Below, piece after piece: positions 38,065-51,488 of a stretch of DNA of 64,000 nt. The DNA is from Biscogniauxia marginata (taxonomy: Eukaryota; Ascomycota; Sordariomycetes; Xylariales; Xylariaceae). The notes below the pieces were generated by a model. The model was not told where the DNA came from. It worked only from the letters and a program-made list of their open reading frames with translations, and searched no databases. The translations under genes were made by a program, and so were the position numbers. Numbering within the stretch: the stretch's first letter is position 1; every line of letters begins with the position of its first letter. The DNA is taken from assembly GCA_022695795.1 (NCBI GenBank), contig MU404109.1, positions 186,001-250,000 on the forward strand. The letters run 5' to 3'.

Positions 38065-38170
38065 AACTAAGTCATTAAATCATTGAATCGCTCTGCCAAG
38101 GGGAGCGATTCACTGATTCTCTCGTTAGACCACGTGACCAGCACGTAGTTCCATTCTGGGGTCCGTAACA
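38065..38170 (-). repeat. Partial type-B LTR end (minus orientation)
   Basis: About 105 bases whose reverse complement matches the start of the LTR at 30873 (TGTTACGGACCC, then GAATGGAACTACG). Matching stops near 38065. It contains a perfect 10-base hairpin, TGAATCGCTC at 38084-38093 and GAGCGATTCA at 38103-38112, and a CCACGTGACC motif. It is much less mutated than its surroundings. Confidence 0.65.
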
Positions 38171-39923
38171 CGTTAATATAAAAGCTTTAATATAACAATA
38201 TATATTCCTTTTCTAGTTAATTTTCCATTTTTGGCTTTATTTTAGGTTTTTTACCTAGTAACTTATTAAGTTAACTAGCATTATTTAAGCTTTAATAAAC
38301 ATCGTAATTATTATTTATATAAAACCTCCGGTTTAAGCTATTATGCTGGCTTTTTCTTTAATATGTTTCGTGTTTATCGTCGTTATAATAGCTTTAATAT
38401 AGCTTATTATAGTTTAACTTAATTTTTAAGTTGTATCTTAGTTTATAAGTATCGTATTTATATAATAGTTCGTTCTTGTTATATTTTTATTTAGCTTATT
38501 TTAACGTAAAGTATTTTAAGTATAAATAGTTATACTTTAAATAATTTTTACGATCGACTTAATAATATTTATAATTTCTTTTTATAAAAACCTTTTTATT
38601 TTTCTTTATTTTAATAGTAGTAATAATAAATACTTAGTTTACCTCTTTATTATTTTCAAAATGAATCCTTATTTCGAAAGTTCTTTTTTCAGGTTAAGAA
38701 ATCCTTCTTGTTTTTAGTTTTTATTTTTTAAGGCTTTAATATTTGTTTTTATAATATCTTTTCTTTTTATAGTTAAAATACTTAATAATTAATTTATCTT
38801 GTTTTTTTTGCTCTTTTTAAGCAACGTTAATTTTAATAGGGTTTGATTTAGTTTTAATGCCTTTCTTTGTTCCGGCGCCACTTTTGTGATTTCCTCTTTT
38901 TTATTAATCGCCGTTCCTTTGTCATACTGTCTTTTTTTTTAAGGTATCGTTTGAAGTTTTTGTTATTAATAATAATTACTATTATAATGTAATTATTAAA
39001 CTTTTTTAGGTTTCTTTTTTTATATAGATTTATTTTATATAACTTATTCTTTATATAGTTTTTTAGTTTTTAATAAAATAAATAATATAAGCTCTTGATA
39101 AGTAGTTATAACTAATTTATAAGTTTTTTGAATTTAATAGCGTAATTTAAAGCCTTTTTATTTTATCGTAATTTATAAAGTCGAGTTTTAGTTTATTACT
39201 TAAAGATTAAGTTATTAAATATAAACCTAAATTGTTTTTTAAACTCCTTATAATCTTTAAAGACCTTTTTTGTGTCTTTTTAAGCGTTTAGTTCATTTTC
39301 TAGATAATCTTTTAACACCGGTTAAAACCAGGTTAAGGCAGTTTCGATAAAAAGCTAAAATATTATAAAAACCTTTTATTCCTTAATAGTAATTATTCCG
39401 TAATAAAACCATAAATAAGTTCCGGCTTAAATTAAAAATCCTTTTAAATCGCTTGACTTATTATACTTGCTAAGTGTAATTAATTTAAAACCTTTTATAT
39501 TAAGGGTTATTATATTATCTTCGTTATTTAAGCTATTAAAGTCGTTATTATTTAAAAGTGGCTTTAATTATTTGTTTTTAAAAGGTAAAAGTTGTCTTGT
39601 TTATTTGTTTTCTTTTTCAAGTGCTTTTTCTTTCTCCTTTTTTTCTTCTTTAAATAATTCTTTTTACTAGGCTTTAAAGGTGTCCTCCTAAGGCTCTTTT
39701 TTAGCTATAACTATAATTAATTTTTATATTGGTTTTTTTAAACCCTTTTATCGTACCGTAAAAGAATTTAAAGCTTTCGTTTAAAAGTTTATTAATTATT
39801 ATTCTTTTTTTTGTTTTTTTTTGTTGCTCTTTAGTCTTAAAAGGCATGTTTGTCTTAAGACGGTTTAACTAAAAGTCCCTTTTTTTAAATCAATATTAAG
39901 CATTAATTAAAGAGCTATTAAAA
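38171..39923 (-). pseudogene. gag and start of pol, minus-strand element
   Basis: Reverse-oriented gag, with its start near 39850 beside the primer site at 39908-39923 (RIP form of the AGAGCTATCAAAA block), and the zinc-knuckle region near 38740-38790. It is cut at 38171 by the type-B LTR end, in sequence equivalent to about 25835 of the plus-strand copy. The frame 39467-39670 (+) is the reverse shadow of this gag. Confidence 0.75.
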
Positions 39924-40432
39924 TGTAACAAACCTCTTTATGTGTTCTTAGTTAATTAACTTTATAAGTAAATACGTACTAGGTTTTCTTGTTTTAAAGG
40001 TAATAATGAATTAAAATTGATTTAAGTAATTTATAATGTTTTATTCGTTAAAGAGATTTTAAGGTATTTTAATTATAATATTAAGGAGTAATTATAGTTT
40101 TAAATTAATAGCTAAAAAACTAGAATAAATAACTAGACATATAAAAAAATTTTATCTTTTATTCTTTATAATTAATATATTAAATACCTTTAAATGAGTC
40201 TTATTTACATTTATTTATTCTCTATTAAATATTGTTAAATGAGTCTTATTCACACTTATTTATTCTTTACTAAATACTGTTAAATGAGTTTTATTTACAT
40301 TTATTTATATTACGTGATAATAAGTCGTTTTCTTTTTTAAGATCCATGTTCGACCCGGATGTAAAAAGAATGGGAATAGTACCCCTGTCACTTGATTACT
40401 TACCTTGGTTAGTTCGTGATAATACTTTAATT
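39924..40432 (-). repeat. 5' LTR of minus-strand element with 45 bp tandem repeats
   Basis: Starts TGTAACAAACC at the gag side. The outer end is uncertain, near TTCGTGATAATA at about 40432. U3 contains three copies of a 45-base unit (TTAAATGAGTC...) at 40191, 40236 and 40281, absent from the other LTRs. Confidence 0.65.
40191..40325 (-). repeat. 45 bp unit, three tandem copies in U3
   Basis: TAAATGAGT begins at 40191, 40236 and 40281, an exact 45-base period; units differ by transitions. Tandem U3 units often hold transcription-factor sites, but no known motif is evident. Confidence 0.8.
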
Positions 40433-41360
40433 ATTATTTTATTATAAACTTTATAGTTTTTTAGATCGTTTAATATATTTTCCTTTACCTTAATAACGTT
40501 AATAAAATAAATTTCGTTAATTTTTTTCTTTTTTTATAATTTTAGTTTTTATTAACTTCTTTTTAGGTTAAGAAATTTTTTAAGGCTTCGATATTTGTTT
40601 TTAAAATAACTTTTCTTGTTATAATTAAAGTATTTAATATTAAATTTATTCCTTTTAAGTCTATTTCTCTTTTTAGCTTTATTAATCTCGATAAGATTTA
40701 ATTTTGTTTCTTTTTAAGTTTTACCGCCTTTTTAATAGTACTAGTTTTTAGTTACTTCTTTTCTTTTTTATTAAAAATTTCGTTTTTTTTTAGGTATCGT
40801 TTAAAGTATTTATTATTATTATTAATAATTAGCGTAATATACTTATTAAACTTATTAAAATTATGATTTTTATATAGATTTATTCAATATAATTCGTTTT
40901 TTACGTAGTTTTTAAGTTTTTTATAAAAAGAGTAATATAAACTTTCTCGTAGTAGTTTTAATTACGTCGTATATTTTTAAAACTTAACCGCATAATTTAA
41001 AGCTTTTTTGTCTTATTATAATATATATAATTTAATTTTAGTTTATTATTTAATAATAAGATTTTTAAATATATTACGTAATTCTTTTTAAAAAACCTTA
41101 TAATTAATAAAAATCTTTTAAGTTTTTTTTATATTTACTTTTTTCTTTAAATAATCTTTTAAAACAAGTTAAAACTAAATAAAAGCGGTTCTCGTTAATA
41201 ATTATAATATTATAAAAACTTAATATTTCGGGGTTTTAACTAAGTTTAAATAAAACTTAAAATAAGTCTTATATTATATAAAAAATCCCATAAGATCTTT
41301 TAATTTATTATATTTATTTAAAGTAATAAATTTAAATTTTTTTATATTTAAAGCGTTTAT
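40433..41360 (-). pseudogene. gag fragment of another minus-strand element
   Basis: Reverse-oriented gag including the zinc-knuckle region (near 40570-40630) and the capsid part to about 41350. It is more diverged than the other gag copies. It ends where the LTR at 41361 was inserted. It could be the broken gag of the founding element, whose gag start is at 61918-62113. Confidence 0.6.
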
Positions 41361-41832
41361 TATGACGAACCTCCCTATATATTCCTAGTTAACTGACTTC
41401 ACAAGTAAGTATATACTAGGTTTTCTTGATTTAAAGATAACAATGATTTGAGATTAGTTTAAGTGATTTATAGTGTTTTATTCGTTAAAGAGATTTCAAA
41501 GTACTCTCATTATAATGTTAAAAAGTAATTATAATCTTAAATTAATAGCTAGAAAATGAAAAACTAAATATATAAAAAATCTTATCTTTTTTATATTAAT
41601 TTTCCTTAATACACATTCTTCTTATTTAGTATGTTAAATACCTTTAGATCTAAATAAATCTAGAAATTAACTTAAATTTATCGTTATTAATTTATTTTAA
41701 TTAATAAATTAATATAAATATAATATTACGTAATATTATATAGAATGTATATTGTCTTTATAGTTTTATACATTTTTAGTTCGTGTTTTAATACCTTTAT
41801 TAAAGTTCTTTTTAATAAAGTCGACTTATAAC
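41361..41832 (-). repeat. LTR, about 472 bp (3' LTR of a minus-strand element)
   Basis: Starts TATGACGAACC and ends near CTTATAACA. It is followed leftward-coding by antisense-ORF and chromodomain sequence, so it is the 3' LTR; TTTAT precedes it. No matching 5' LTR or second TTTAT flank is found to the right. Confidence 0.75.
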
Positions 41833-41949
41833 ACTATTTTTTCTCTCTTTAAATCTTTGTCTTAAAGATTTTAAATAAGTTTTTCTCTTTTTATTCCTTA
41901 TAATGTTTAGTATTTCGAAGTTATTTATAAAACCTCGTAAAAGTTAACG

Positions 41950-42440
41950 GGAATCCCGTAATTCTTTTATTATATATATTCGGTTTTTTAGTTTAAAGGT
42001 ATTTCCTTGTTTTAACTACTTTAAAACTATTTTATTTTATTTTATAGTTCTTAAATTTAAAACTTATTTTAATTATATAGTTAAAATTCGTTATTATTAT
42101 AACGGTTTGAGTATCGAGATATTTAATTTATTCGACATAAATCAAGAACGAAAGAAATTAATAATCGAGCGTCGCAAAATAGAAGAAAAATTTAAATTTT
42201 TTAATAACTAATTATAAGCCCTCGTAAGGTAATTAATTTATATTCGTAAGTAAAAGGAGTTTCTTTAAAAACGGGGTTTAAAAATATTAAAACGTGGTCT
42301 TTTTTTTATCGAAGAAATAAAGAAAGTGGAGAAGAAGGAATAAAAGCGATTAAAAAAAACAAGCTAAACTAAAAACCGAATAGCGTTTACTAGCCAAGTA
42401 AATTAATATTGCTTTTAAGGCCGTCCCTTTTTTCGACTTG
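41950..42440 (+). pseudogene. Antisense accessory ORF, fourth copy
   Basis: The plus-strand frame reads DINQERKKLIIERRKIEEKF (near 42130-42190), then LKILKRGLFF and a Glu/Lys-rich stretch. This parallels LKIL-RGF and the charged helix of the 18005 copy, in the same place between LTR and chromodomain. Boundaries are approximate. Confidence 0.5.
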
Positions 42441-42479
42441 TTTTTTCTAAATTAAGATCCCGATTTTTAGGCCTTTTTA

Positions 42480-45400
42480 GCCGATCTAGGTTTTAGCGAT
42501 AAAAGTTTTTAAGCTTAGCCGTTAAATTCTTTAAATGCCTAAGTGGCTCTTAAGTATTCTCCTTAAGTAAGTAACTTTTTTATTTAATAAAATATTATAA
42601 TTAACTTTTAACTCGTTTTAAATCTAGTATTTTTTTATTTTATATTTATTAAGGTTTTTTTTAAATTCTAGTTAGTTTTTTAGTAAGACGTTTTTTAGTA
42701 TTAGTTTTAAAAGTGAAATATAAAATATAAAATATATTTTAAATCTTTTTAGTAGTATTAATTTATAATTAACTTTCGAAATAACCTCTTTAATTCTATA
42801 TAGTTTTAACTTTTTAAACTTAAGTTTTTCGCTAAGTCATTTTATTTTAATTTAAAGTATTTTTAATATTACGCTTTGTCGTTAATAAAGTAAATAAACT
42901 ATGTCTCTTTTTTTTAAAATTAGTCTTTTAATTCTTTTTTTGTTATAATACTTTGTTATTTTGTTTTAAATAAATTATAATTCTTTTTATAGCCGTTATT
43001 ATATTATTTAAACCTTTTTGGATAATACTTCTATTTTTAGGGCTTTTATTTCGACTCTTAGTACTTTCGTGAGTTTGATCGGTTATTTTTAAACTTCTAT
43101 TTTCTACTTATATACTACTTCGTGTAGTAATATCTTTATGTCTTCGTTAATCGAAGTGTTATATACTATTTAAGTTATTAATAGTAATTTTACTTAGTTA
43201 TTTATTTCTTAGTTAATATAACTTCGTAAGTATTATTTTATTATTTAATTTAGTTTTTTTATTTGTTTATTTATTTAAAAATAATACGTTATAAATAACT
43301 TTTATTTAATTCTTATTCGTTTTATTAAGTTTATTTAAAATAATATGTTTTATTAATTTATATTTATTAACGTATTTTCTTAAGAAATTAAAAACTAGTT
43401 GTTTTATTATGCTCAATTTGTTAAATAATAAGAAGTAGGCATATTTCGTGAATTTATTAACGATTATTTATATGTTGTTATAAAGTACCCTTGTAATAAG
43501 ATCTTTTAACTTAAGAAGTTTCACTACAAAATCCCATATAATTATATATTACGTTTTATTAAGTATTTAAATTAATTATAATAATTTATATGGTTTATAT
43601 TATAATGTTTTAACCTTATTATAAACGTTATAATTCTTTATAATTTTTTTAACTATTTGTCGTATTTTTAAGAAGTCGAATTCTTCTTAAAATCGTTTTA
43701 TCGTTTTAAAAATTCCTTAGTAACCATGTAAAGAATATTCGTGGAATTCTTTAACAAATTCGTTTTATACTCGTTTTAATATGTAAATCTTTTCTTTATA
43801 CAAGAGAAGTTCGTTATTAAATCCTTATTAAGATTATAACTATTTTTCTTTTTAATTATAATTTTCCTTGAAACGTTATTTCTAGTCTCTTATATTAATT
43901 CATATGTAAATTAATATAACTAATTCGTCACTTTATTATTTAAATATCTAGATATCTTTTTTATTGATTTTTGACTTATAATTTCCTTTTTTACTAAGCA
44001 AGTTTATTTAAACGTTTTCCTTTCCTTTAATGTAATAGATTTTAAAGTTGAATTTAAACAAGAAAATTATTTAACGCTTATATTTCTAATTAAGCGTTTA
44101 TATTGTTATAAATCGTGTAAAATTCTTGTGATTTAAATAGATATCAATAGGTTCCTTAGTTTCGCTAAGCCATGGTTCTTATTCTTTTAATGCTTTAATA
44201 ACTATTAATAGTTTTTTATTATAAATTTAATAGTTTAATTTAATACTATGTAGTGCTTTAAATAGGTACGCGACTAAATACCATTTTTTATTATTTTTTA
44301 GTTACTTTAAAACTACTTTAATAGCGAAATTTAAGGCGTTTATCTTTAATCGTTTCTTTTTATTTTCGTTTAGAAGTTTATATATAACCTCATTAATTAC
44401 AACTTCCTTTAATTACTAAAAAACCCGTTTAACTTTTTTAATAAAATAAAAAGCTTTTCTTGTTTTCGTTAAAATAATTAGTTCCGTTAATAACTTAACT
44501 ATTCGCCCGAAATTTTAAATAAGTTATTTAACGTAGTTAACAAAGCCAAGAAATACGCGTACGTTTATAACATTTTTAGGTTTTAACTAATCCTTAATTA
44601 TTACTATTTTTCTCTTTTAAATACGGATTTTTTCTAGGCTTATTATAAACCTTAAATAATTTAGTTTTTTAATATATTATTCATTTTTAATTAGATAAAC
44701 GAGTAGATTTACCTTTTCTAGGGCTTTTAATACTTGTTTTACATGTTCTTTATATTCCTTCTCGCTTTTTAAATAAATTAATATATCGTTTAAATAAACA
44801 AATATAAATTTATTTAGAAATTTACGGAGAACCGTTATAATTATATATTAAAATGTAGCAAGTACGTTAATAAGTTTAAATAATATAACTTTATACTTAT
44901 AATATTTATATATTATTCGAAATGCGGTATATTATTCGTGTCTTTTAATCATTTTAATTATATAATAATTATCGCGAAGATTTAGTGCTATAAAGATTTA
45001 AGCTTTATTAATTTATCCTTTTATAAGTTTTATTAATAATAATAAGTATTCGTTTTTCTTGGTTATTTTATTAAAGTGTTAGTAGTTAATTACTTATCGT
45101 TATACTAAATTTCCTTTTTTATTAATACGTTATTTCTTGTTTTTGTTAATTTTTGGTATTATAATTACTAGGTATTTTAACAAGAATTTTAATTCTCGAA
45201 TATATCCTTTATTAAGATCCTTTTAAATTCCTTTTTATAGTGCTTTTTATTTTTCTTAATTTATAAGATATATTAAAAACAATTTTAATTATTTTCCTTT
45301 TTTAAAGTAGATTTAATGGTTTTATTAGTTATGTTTTAATAACTCTTTTTTTGTTTTATTTTTAAATAATTTATAGAAATGAAAGTACTTACGTGGTATT

Positions 45401-46559
45401 CTTTTTGTTAGATTTTCAGGTTTAGTTACTTGAATTATATAGGCGATATGTTTCGTTTTTATATTCGTTTTTCTAGAGTTACTTATAATACTTATTTTAT
45501 AACCCGTAATAATTAGCTTTTCTTAATCTTGATTTTAATAAAGCGTATTTATCTCGAAATTTATTCGTAAGTTATTTCTTTTAAGCTAATTTATTTTAGC
45601 ATTATATCGTGACTTAATATATATATAATATTAAAAATGACTTATTTAAGATGTTTTTAAATGATTACCAAGAGAGGAATTATCTTTTTTAGTATTTTAC
45701 TATTTTTATAACTAAATATATATTTTTTAAAGTTTTATAATTAATATAAACTTTATTTATATACTTATAATATTTTGTCTTTTTAAGTTATTTTAATTAA
45801 AATATAATTTTTATTTATTTTTAAGTTTATAAAGGCTTTATATTTCTTTTTATTATATTTAACTTAAGTTATAATGGTATTATTAAGTCTTAACTAGACT
45901 TTATATAAAGATTTATTATTTATAGCTTCTCGCTGCCTTACTAGCGAGAGCTTTTGCCGTTTTTTAGTTTTCTACGTCCTTTTTTTTTGGGTTTCTTTAA
46001 GTTGTTACGGCCTGAATGTCTTTTTATTTCTAGGCTTTTATAAAAACGTGTTTCTAGTAATCGTTATTTAAATAATCTTTTTAATTACTTTTTACGTAAT
46101 AAGGGGTAAAAGGTTTATCCTTTATATAAAACCTTGCATATTAAAACTTTAATTTTTTTTCGAGGGCCTTTTTATAGCTTAAGTCTATTTTTTTATTAAC
46201 TCGAAATCTTTTAAGGTTTTAAATTATTTTCGAATAAAAGGTATAATTCTCGAATTTGCTTATTAAAGGTAACTTAATATCTCTTTATAAGTTTATATAA
46301 ATTTCTAGAAACTTTTTTTTTTGAAATATACTTTAACGATTCGTTTATAGTTTAATTTAGTCGCACGTATTTTTACTTATTATTTTATTAAGTGTTTCTT
46401 TACGGAGCCGAATAAATTAGTGTTATACTTAACTTGTTTTTCGAGCTATTATGGAAAATGTAGTTCTTTTTATAATTCTTATAATTTTTTCTCGATTTCG
46501 TCTTTTTCGAAACCTATTTCGAGTAAATTATGTATATTGCATAGTATTAAGGTGTAATA
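42480..46559 (-). pseudogene. pol of minus-strand element, interrupted at 46559
   Basis: From left to right on the map: chromodomain and integrase tail (42560-42830), integrase core (near 43440), RNase H, RT (catalytic-box region near 44790), protease (near 45830). It is cut at 46559 by the plus-strand LTR after GTGTAATA. The rest of this element (gag, 5' LTR) is not present in the window. Confidence 0.75.
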
Positions 46560-46935
46560 TGTTACAACTAACAAGGATAAAACGGGAAAAGGTCACGTGA
46601 CCTTGAGGGTCCCGTGACCTGAAGTGGGATTCTCTGTAACTCTCCCTGTGAATCCACAGAGAACCAAAGAGAAGATAAGTGTTCTCTGTTTATCTCTGCT
46701 GTATAAATAGATTGGAATCTCCTTATGTATCTAGTTATTCATTTTTAGTTCCTTAGCTATTAATCTAAAACTATAGTTACTTTTTGATACTATAGTGAGA
46801 GTACCTTGAAACCTCTTTGACGAACATAATTAATTAAACTAATTTTAACCCATTATTACTTCCAAATTAAGAAAACCTAGTATGTACTCACCTATGAAGT
46901 TAGCTGACTAGGAATACATAGGGAGGTTCGTCACA
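46560..46935 (+). repeat. LTR, 376 bp, relatively young, 5' LTR
   Basis: Starts TGTTACAACTAAC and ends GGTTCGTCACA. It is little mutated. It shows the palindrome GGTCACGTGACC (46591-46602), a TATA box GTATAAATAG (46701-46710) and the R start TTAGCTATTAATC near 46755. Preceded by TAATA. Confidence 0.9.
46591..46602 (+). promoter_or_regulatory. U3 palindrome GGTCACGTGACC (E-box)
   Basis: A perfect 12-base palindrome around CACGTG, followed after 6 bases by a partial repeat CCCGTGACC. The same or a near-identical site is present in the LTRs at 37017, 51087, 58573 and 62436. CACGTG is bound by fungal bHLH factors; a promoter role in U3 is inferred. Confidence 0.55.
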
Positions 46936-49900
46936 TTTTAATAGCTCCTTAATTAATGCTTAACATTGATTTAGGAGGAGGGACTTTCGGTCGAACCATC
47001 CCAAGATAAACATACCTCTTAAGACTAAAGGGCAATAAGAAAAGAAATAAATAAAAGAATAACAATTAACAAGCTTTTAAACGAAAGCTTTAAATTCTTT
47101 TACGGTATAATAAAAGGGTTTAAAAGAATTAACATAAGAGTTAATTATAGTTATAGTTAAAAAAGAGTTATAAGAGGATACCTCGGAAGTTTAATAAGAA
47201 GAATCATTTAAGGAAAAAAAGAGGAGGAGGAAAAAACACTTAAAAAAGAAAACAAATAAACAAAATAACCCTTACTTCTTAAAAACAAGTAACTAAAACC
47301 ACTTTTAAACGATAACGACCCCGATAACTTAAACGATAAAAACAATATAATAACTCCCGATATAAAGAGTTTTAAATTAATTATACTTAGTAAATATAAT
47401 AAGTTAAGTAATTTAAAAGGATTTTTAATATAGGCCGGAACCTATTTACGGTTTTATTATAGAACGATTACTACTAAGGAATAAAAGGTTCTCACGGTAT
47501 TTTAGCTCCTCGTCGAAACTACCTTAACCTAGTTTTAACTAGTGTTAAAAGATTATTTAAAAAACGGATTAAACGCCTAAAAAGACATAAGGAAAGTCTT
47601 TAAGGATTATAAAGAGTTTAAAAAACAACTTAGGTTTATATTTAGCAATTTAATTCTTAAGTAATAAGCCGAAGCTCGACTTTATAAATTACGATAAAAT
47701 AAAAAGGCTTTAAATTACGTTATTAAGTTTAAAAAACTCGTAAACTAATTATAACTACTTATTAAAAGCTTGTATTACTTATTTTATTAAGAATTAAAAA
47801 ACTATATAAAGAATAAATTATATAAGATAAACCTATATAAAGAAAGGAACCCAGGAAAGCTTAATAACTACGTTATAATAGTAATTACTATTAATAACGA
47901 AAACTTCGAACGGTACCTTAAAAAGAAAAAAACGGTATAACGAAAGAATGGCGATTAGCTAAAAAGAGGAAATCACAAAAGCGGTGCCAGAACTAGGAAA
48001 GGCACTAGAACTAAGTTAGACCTTATTAAAATTAATGTTACTTAAAAAAAGCAAAAGAAACGAGATAAATTAACTATTAAGTGTTTTAACTATAAAAAAA
48101 AAGGACATTATAAAAACGAGTGTCGAAATCCTAAGAAATAAGAACTAAGAACAAGAGGGATTCCTTAACTCGAGAAAAGAACTTTTAAAGCGAGAGTTTA
48201 TTTCGAAAATAATAAAGAAGTAAACTAAATATTTATTATTATTATTATTAAAGTAAAGAAAAACGAGGAAGTTTTTATAAAAAAAGTTTATAAATATTAT
48301 TAAGTTAATTATAAAAATTATTTAAAAGATAATTATTTATACTTAAAATATTTTATATTAAAATAAGCTAAATAAGGATATAACGAAAATGAATTACCAT
48401 ATAAATATAATAACTATAAATTAAAATACGACTTAAAAATTAAGTTAAATTATAATAAGTTATATTAAAGCCATTATAATGATAACAAGTGTAAAACCTA
48501 TTAAGGAAGAAGTTAACATAATAGCTTGAATTAGAGGTTTTATATAAATAATAACTGCGATATCTATTAAAACTTAAGAAAACATATATCGTTATATTAA
48601 AGCTTTTATATTAACGACGCTTATTAAATACACAAAAGTTTTAAGGACAAAACTAGTTATTATTTTTAAAAACTAAAAAGTAATAATACGGAAAAAAATA
48701 AATGTATTTATAATAACGTCCCACAATAATTATATTACTTTAAAGCATGTTATCTTCACCCGAGTTTTAAAAGAAGTAACGAAGCAATTACTAAGGGTTA
48801 TATATGTTACACCTTAATACTATGTGACGTACACGACTTGCTCGAAGCGGGTTTCGAAGAAAACGAAGTTAAAGACGAGTTGTGGGAATTATAAAAGAAC
48901 TACATTTTTTATAATAGCTCGAAAAACGAGCTAAGTATAATATTAATTTATTTAGCTTAATAGGAAAACACTTAATAAAATAATAAGTAAAAATACGTGT
49001 AACTAAACTAGGTTATAAACGAATTATTAAGGTATACCTTAAAAAAAAAAGAAAGTTTTTAGAAATTAATATAAACCTATAAAGAAATATCAAGTTACTC
49101 CTAATAAACGAATTCAAGGATTATACACTTTATTTAAAAATAATTTAAAACCTTAAGAAATTTCGAGTTAATAGAAAAATAGATTTAAGTTATAAAAAAG
49201 CCCTCGAAAAAGAATTAAAGTTTTAATATATAAGGTTTTATATAAAAAATAGACTTTTCACCCTTTATTATGTAAAGAATAATTAAAAGAACTATTTAAA
49301 TAATAATTACTAGAAACACGTTTTTATAAAAGCCTAAGAATAGAAAGATATCTAGGTTATAATAATTTAAAGAAACCAAAAAACGGCAAAGGCTCTCGCT
49401 AGTAAGGCAGCGAGAAGCCATAAATAGCAAGTTTTTATATAAAGTCTAGTCGGGACTCGATAATACCATTAAAACCAGAGTTAAGTATAATGGAAAAAAG
49501 TATAAAGCCTTTATAAACTTAAAAGCAAATAAAAGTTATATCTTAGTTAAAATAACTTAAAAAGACAAAATACCATAAATATATAAATAAAGTTTATATT
49601 AATTACGAAACTTCGAAAGATATATATCTAGTTACGAGAATAATAAAGTGTTAAAAAAACAATTCCTTTCTTGGTAACCATTTAAAAACATCCCAAATAA
49701 GTTATTTTTAATATTATATATATATTAAATTATAATATAATACTAAAAATGAATTGGCTTAAAAAAAGTAATTCACGAATAAATTTCGAGATAAATACGC
49801 TTTATTAAAATACGCTTTATTAAAATCAAAAATAAGAGAAGTTAACCATTACGGGTTACGAGATAAATACCGCAAATAACTTTAAAGAAACGAATATAGA

Positions 49901-51055
49901 AATAAAGCATATTACTTATATGATTCGAGTAACTAAGCCTAAAAATTTAACGAAAAGAGTACTACGTAAATACTTTCGTTTTTATAAATTATTTAAAGAC
50001 AAGATAAAAAAAGAATTATTAAAATATAGCTAATAAGATTACTAGATCTACTTTAAAAAAAGAAAACAGCTAAAACTATTTTTAATATATCTTATAAATC
50101 AAGAAAAATAAAAAGCATTATAAAAAGGAATTTAAAAAGATCTTAATAAAAGATACATTCAAGAATTAGAGTCCTCGTTAAAATACCCGGTAATTATAAT
50201 ATTTAAAGTTAATAAAAATAAAAAGCAACGTATTAACGAAGAAAGAAACCTAGTATAATAACGAGTAATTAACTATTAACACTTTAATGAAATAACTAAG
50301 AAAAACGAATACTCGTTACCACTAATGAAACTTATAAAAGGACAAATTAATAAGGCTTAAATCTTTATAGCATTAAACCTTCGTAATGGATATTATATAA
50401 TTAAAATGGCTAAAGAACACGAATAATATACCGTATTTCGAACGATATATAAATATTATAAGTATAAAGTTATATCGTTTAGACTTATTAACACACTTGC
50501 TACATTTTAACATATAATTATAACGATTTTCCGCAAATTTCTAGATAAATTTATATTCGTTTATTTAAACGATATATTAATTTATTTAGAAAGTGAAAAG
50601 GAACATAAGGAATATATAAAACAAGTGTTAAAAGCCCTAGAAAGAATAAACCTACTTATTTATTCAATTAAAAGTGAATAACATATTAAAAAACTAAATT
50701 ATCTGGGATTTATAATAAGTTTAAGAGAAATTCGTATTTAAAAAGGGAAAATAGTAATAATTAAGGATTAACTAGAACCTAAAAATGTTATAAACGTACG
50801 CGCATTTCTTGGCTTTATTAATTACGTTAAATAATTCATTAAAAATTTCGGGCGTATTATTAAACCATTAACGAAACTAACTATTATAACAAAAACAAGA
50901 AAGGCTTTTTAGTAGTTAAAGGAAGTTATAATTAATAAGGTTATATATAAACTTTTAAACGAAAATAAAAAGAAACGATTAAAGATAAACGCCTTAGATT
51001 TCGTTATTAAAACAGTTTTAAAGTAACTGGAAAATAATAAGAAATGGTACTTAGT
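46936..51055 (+). pseudogene. gag and pol (to RNase H) of plus-strand element
   Basis: Primer-site block TTTTAATAGCTCC follows the LTR. The gag start has become ATA (near 47012), a RIP change. Zinc knuckle near 48073-48115 (Cys-x2-Tyr-x4-His-x4-Cys), protease near 49505, RT box Tyr-Leu-Asn-Asp at 50562-50573, then RNase H. It is split at TTAGT (51051-51055) by the complete element and resumes at 58974. Confidence 0.85.
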
Positions 51056-51488
51056 TGTTACGACCAACAGGGATAAAACAGGAAAAGGTCACGTGACCTT
51101 AAGGGTCCCGTGACCTAAAGTGGGATTCTCTATGACTCTCCCTGAGAATCCACAGAGAATCAAAGAGAAGTAGGATTCTCTGTTACTCTCCCTGAGAATC
51201 CATAGAGAATCAGAGAAAAGATAAGTATTCTTTATTTATCTTTAAAGTATAAATAAATCAAAATCTCCTTATGTATTTAGTCATTCTTTCTAATTCTTTA
51301 GCTATTAATCTAAGACTATAGTCACTCTTTGATACTATAATAAGAATACCTTAAAACCTCTTTAACGAATAACCATTATAAATTACTTAAACTAATCTTA
51401 ACCCACTATTACCTTTAAATCAAGAAAACCCAGTACGTACTTACTTATGAAGTCAATTAACTAGGAACACATAAGGAAGTTCGTTATA
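51056..51488 (+). repeat. 5' LTR (433 bp) with duplicated U3 unit
   Basis: Starts TGTTACGACCAAC and ends GTTCGTTATA. GGTCACGTGACC is at 51087-51098. A 50-base unit starting GGATTCTCT at 51123 is repeated at 51173, explaining most of the length difference from the 376 bp LTR at 46560. Confidence 0.9.
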
